From positions 1 through 5,222 of the forward strand of contig JAIRVA010000007.1 of the NCBI GenBank assembly GCA_031254155.1: 5,222 nt of DNA. The letters run 5' to 3'. The DNA comes from Propionibacteriaceae bacterium. GTDB taxonomy: Bacteria > Actinomycetota > Actinomycetes > Propionibacteriales > Propionibacteriaceae. Shown piece by piece: positions 5,069 to 5,222 of this stretch. Position 1 is the first letter of the stretch. Every line of letters starts with the position of its first letter. The notes under the pieces were generated by a model. The model did not search any database and was not told where the DNA came from. It saw only the letters and a program-made list of their open reading frames with translations. Position numbers and translations under genes: made by a program.

Positions 5069-5222
5069 TCAGAACCACTGGGTGAAGGGTGGCGGGTAGG
5101 CGCCATCTTGGAACTCGAGACGGGGACCGCCGTGGGGATCGCCCTGTGGGCCACCGTGAGGCCCGTGCGGAGGGGGACCGCCGTACGGGCCGTGGGGCGG
5201 GAACGGCGGGAACGGCGGAACC
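5069..5222 (-). CDS. 3' end of an unidentified gene with Pro/Gly/His-rich C-terminus (partial)
   Basis: On the minus strand one frame is open from the window edge to a TGA (complement of 5069-5071), giving the last 50 residues of a protein. They begin VPPFPPFPPHGPYGG, continue with repeated PHGGP-like units (PPPHGPHGG, GDPHGGP) and end in LEFQDGAYPPPFTQWF. The regular low-complexity composition, the aromatic end and the hairpin 10 nt past the stop make it credible as a real gene end, although no start is visible. Pro/Gly-rich tails are common in actinobacterial membrane or envelope proteins. The family cannot be named. It converges on the hydrolase gene. Confidence 0.65.
   Translation of the reverse strand, partial: VPPFPPFPPHGPYGGPPPHGPHGGPQGDPHGGPRLEFQDGAYPPPFTQWF

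Overview
The window looks like a chromosomal piece of a high-GC Gram-positive bacterium (Actinomycetota). The evidence is the G/C-rich third codon positions, Sec signal peptides followed by Ala-rich cleavage sites, β-strand surface domains ending in a short Gly-rich/Arg tail, and an FtsEX-type (PcsB/CwlO/RipA-like) peptidoglycan hydrolase. Family or genus cannot be fixed from the sequence alone.

Layout: 1-115 is the right-hand part of a palindromic repeat element cut by the window edge. 147-1505 and 1725-3122 are two tandem paralogous secreted multidomain β-proteins. Each has its own ribosome binding site and its own stem-loop terminator of nearly the same sequence (1518-1545 and 3303-3336). 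A second copy of the palindromic element (3134-3301, 168 bp, opposite orientation) sits between the second paralog's stop codon and its terminator. 3452-4909 encodes a secreted coiled-coil NlpC/P60-like cell-wall hydrolase. 4910-5068 holds two strong hairpins between convergent genes. 5069-5222 is the 3' end of a minus-strand gene with a Pro/Gly/His-rich C-terminus; its start lies outside the window. The 329-base gene-free stretch 3123-3451 is accounted for by the palindromic element, the terminator and a weak candidate promoter.

The three complete genes are all exported cell-envelope proteins. The two paralogs look like surface or secreted adhesin-type proteins: their signal peptides and C-terminal Ig-like domains are conserved while their middles have diverged. 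The hydrolase remodels peptidoglycan and is probably transcribed alone.

The most unusual part is the palindromic element. Its two copies flank the paralog pair in inverted orientation and are about 86 % identical over the 115 bp that can be compared. Three positions in the inner stem differ between copies by matched, pair-preserving changes. This suggests a small structured repeat, such as a MITE-like or REP-like element, whose hairpin form matters.
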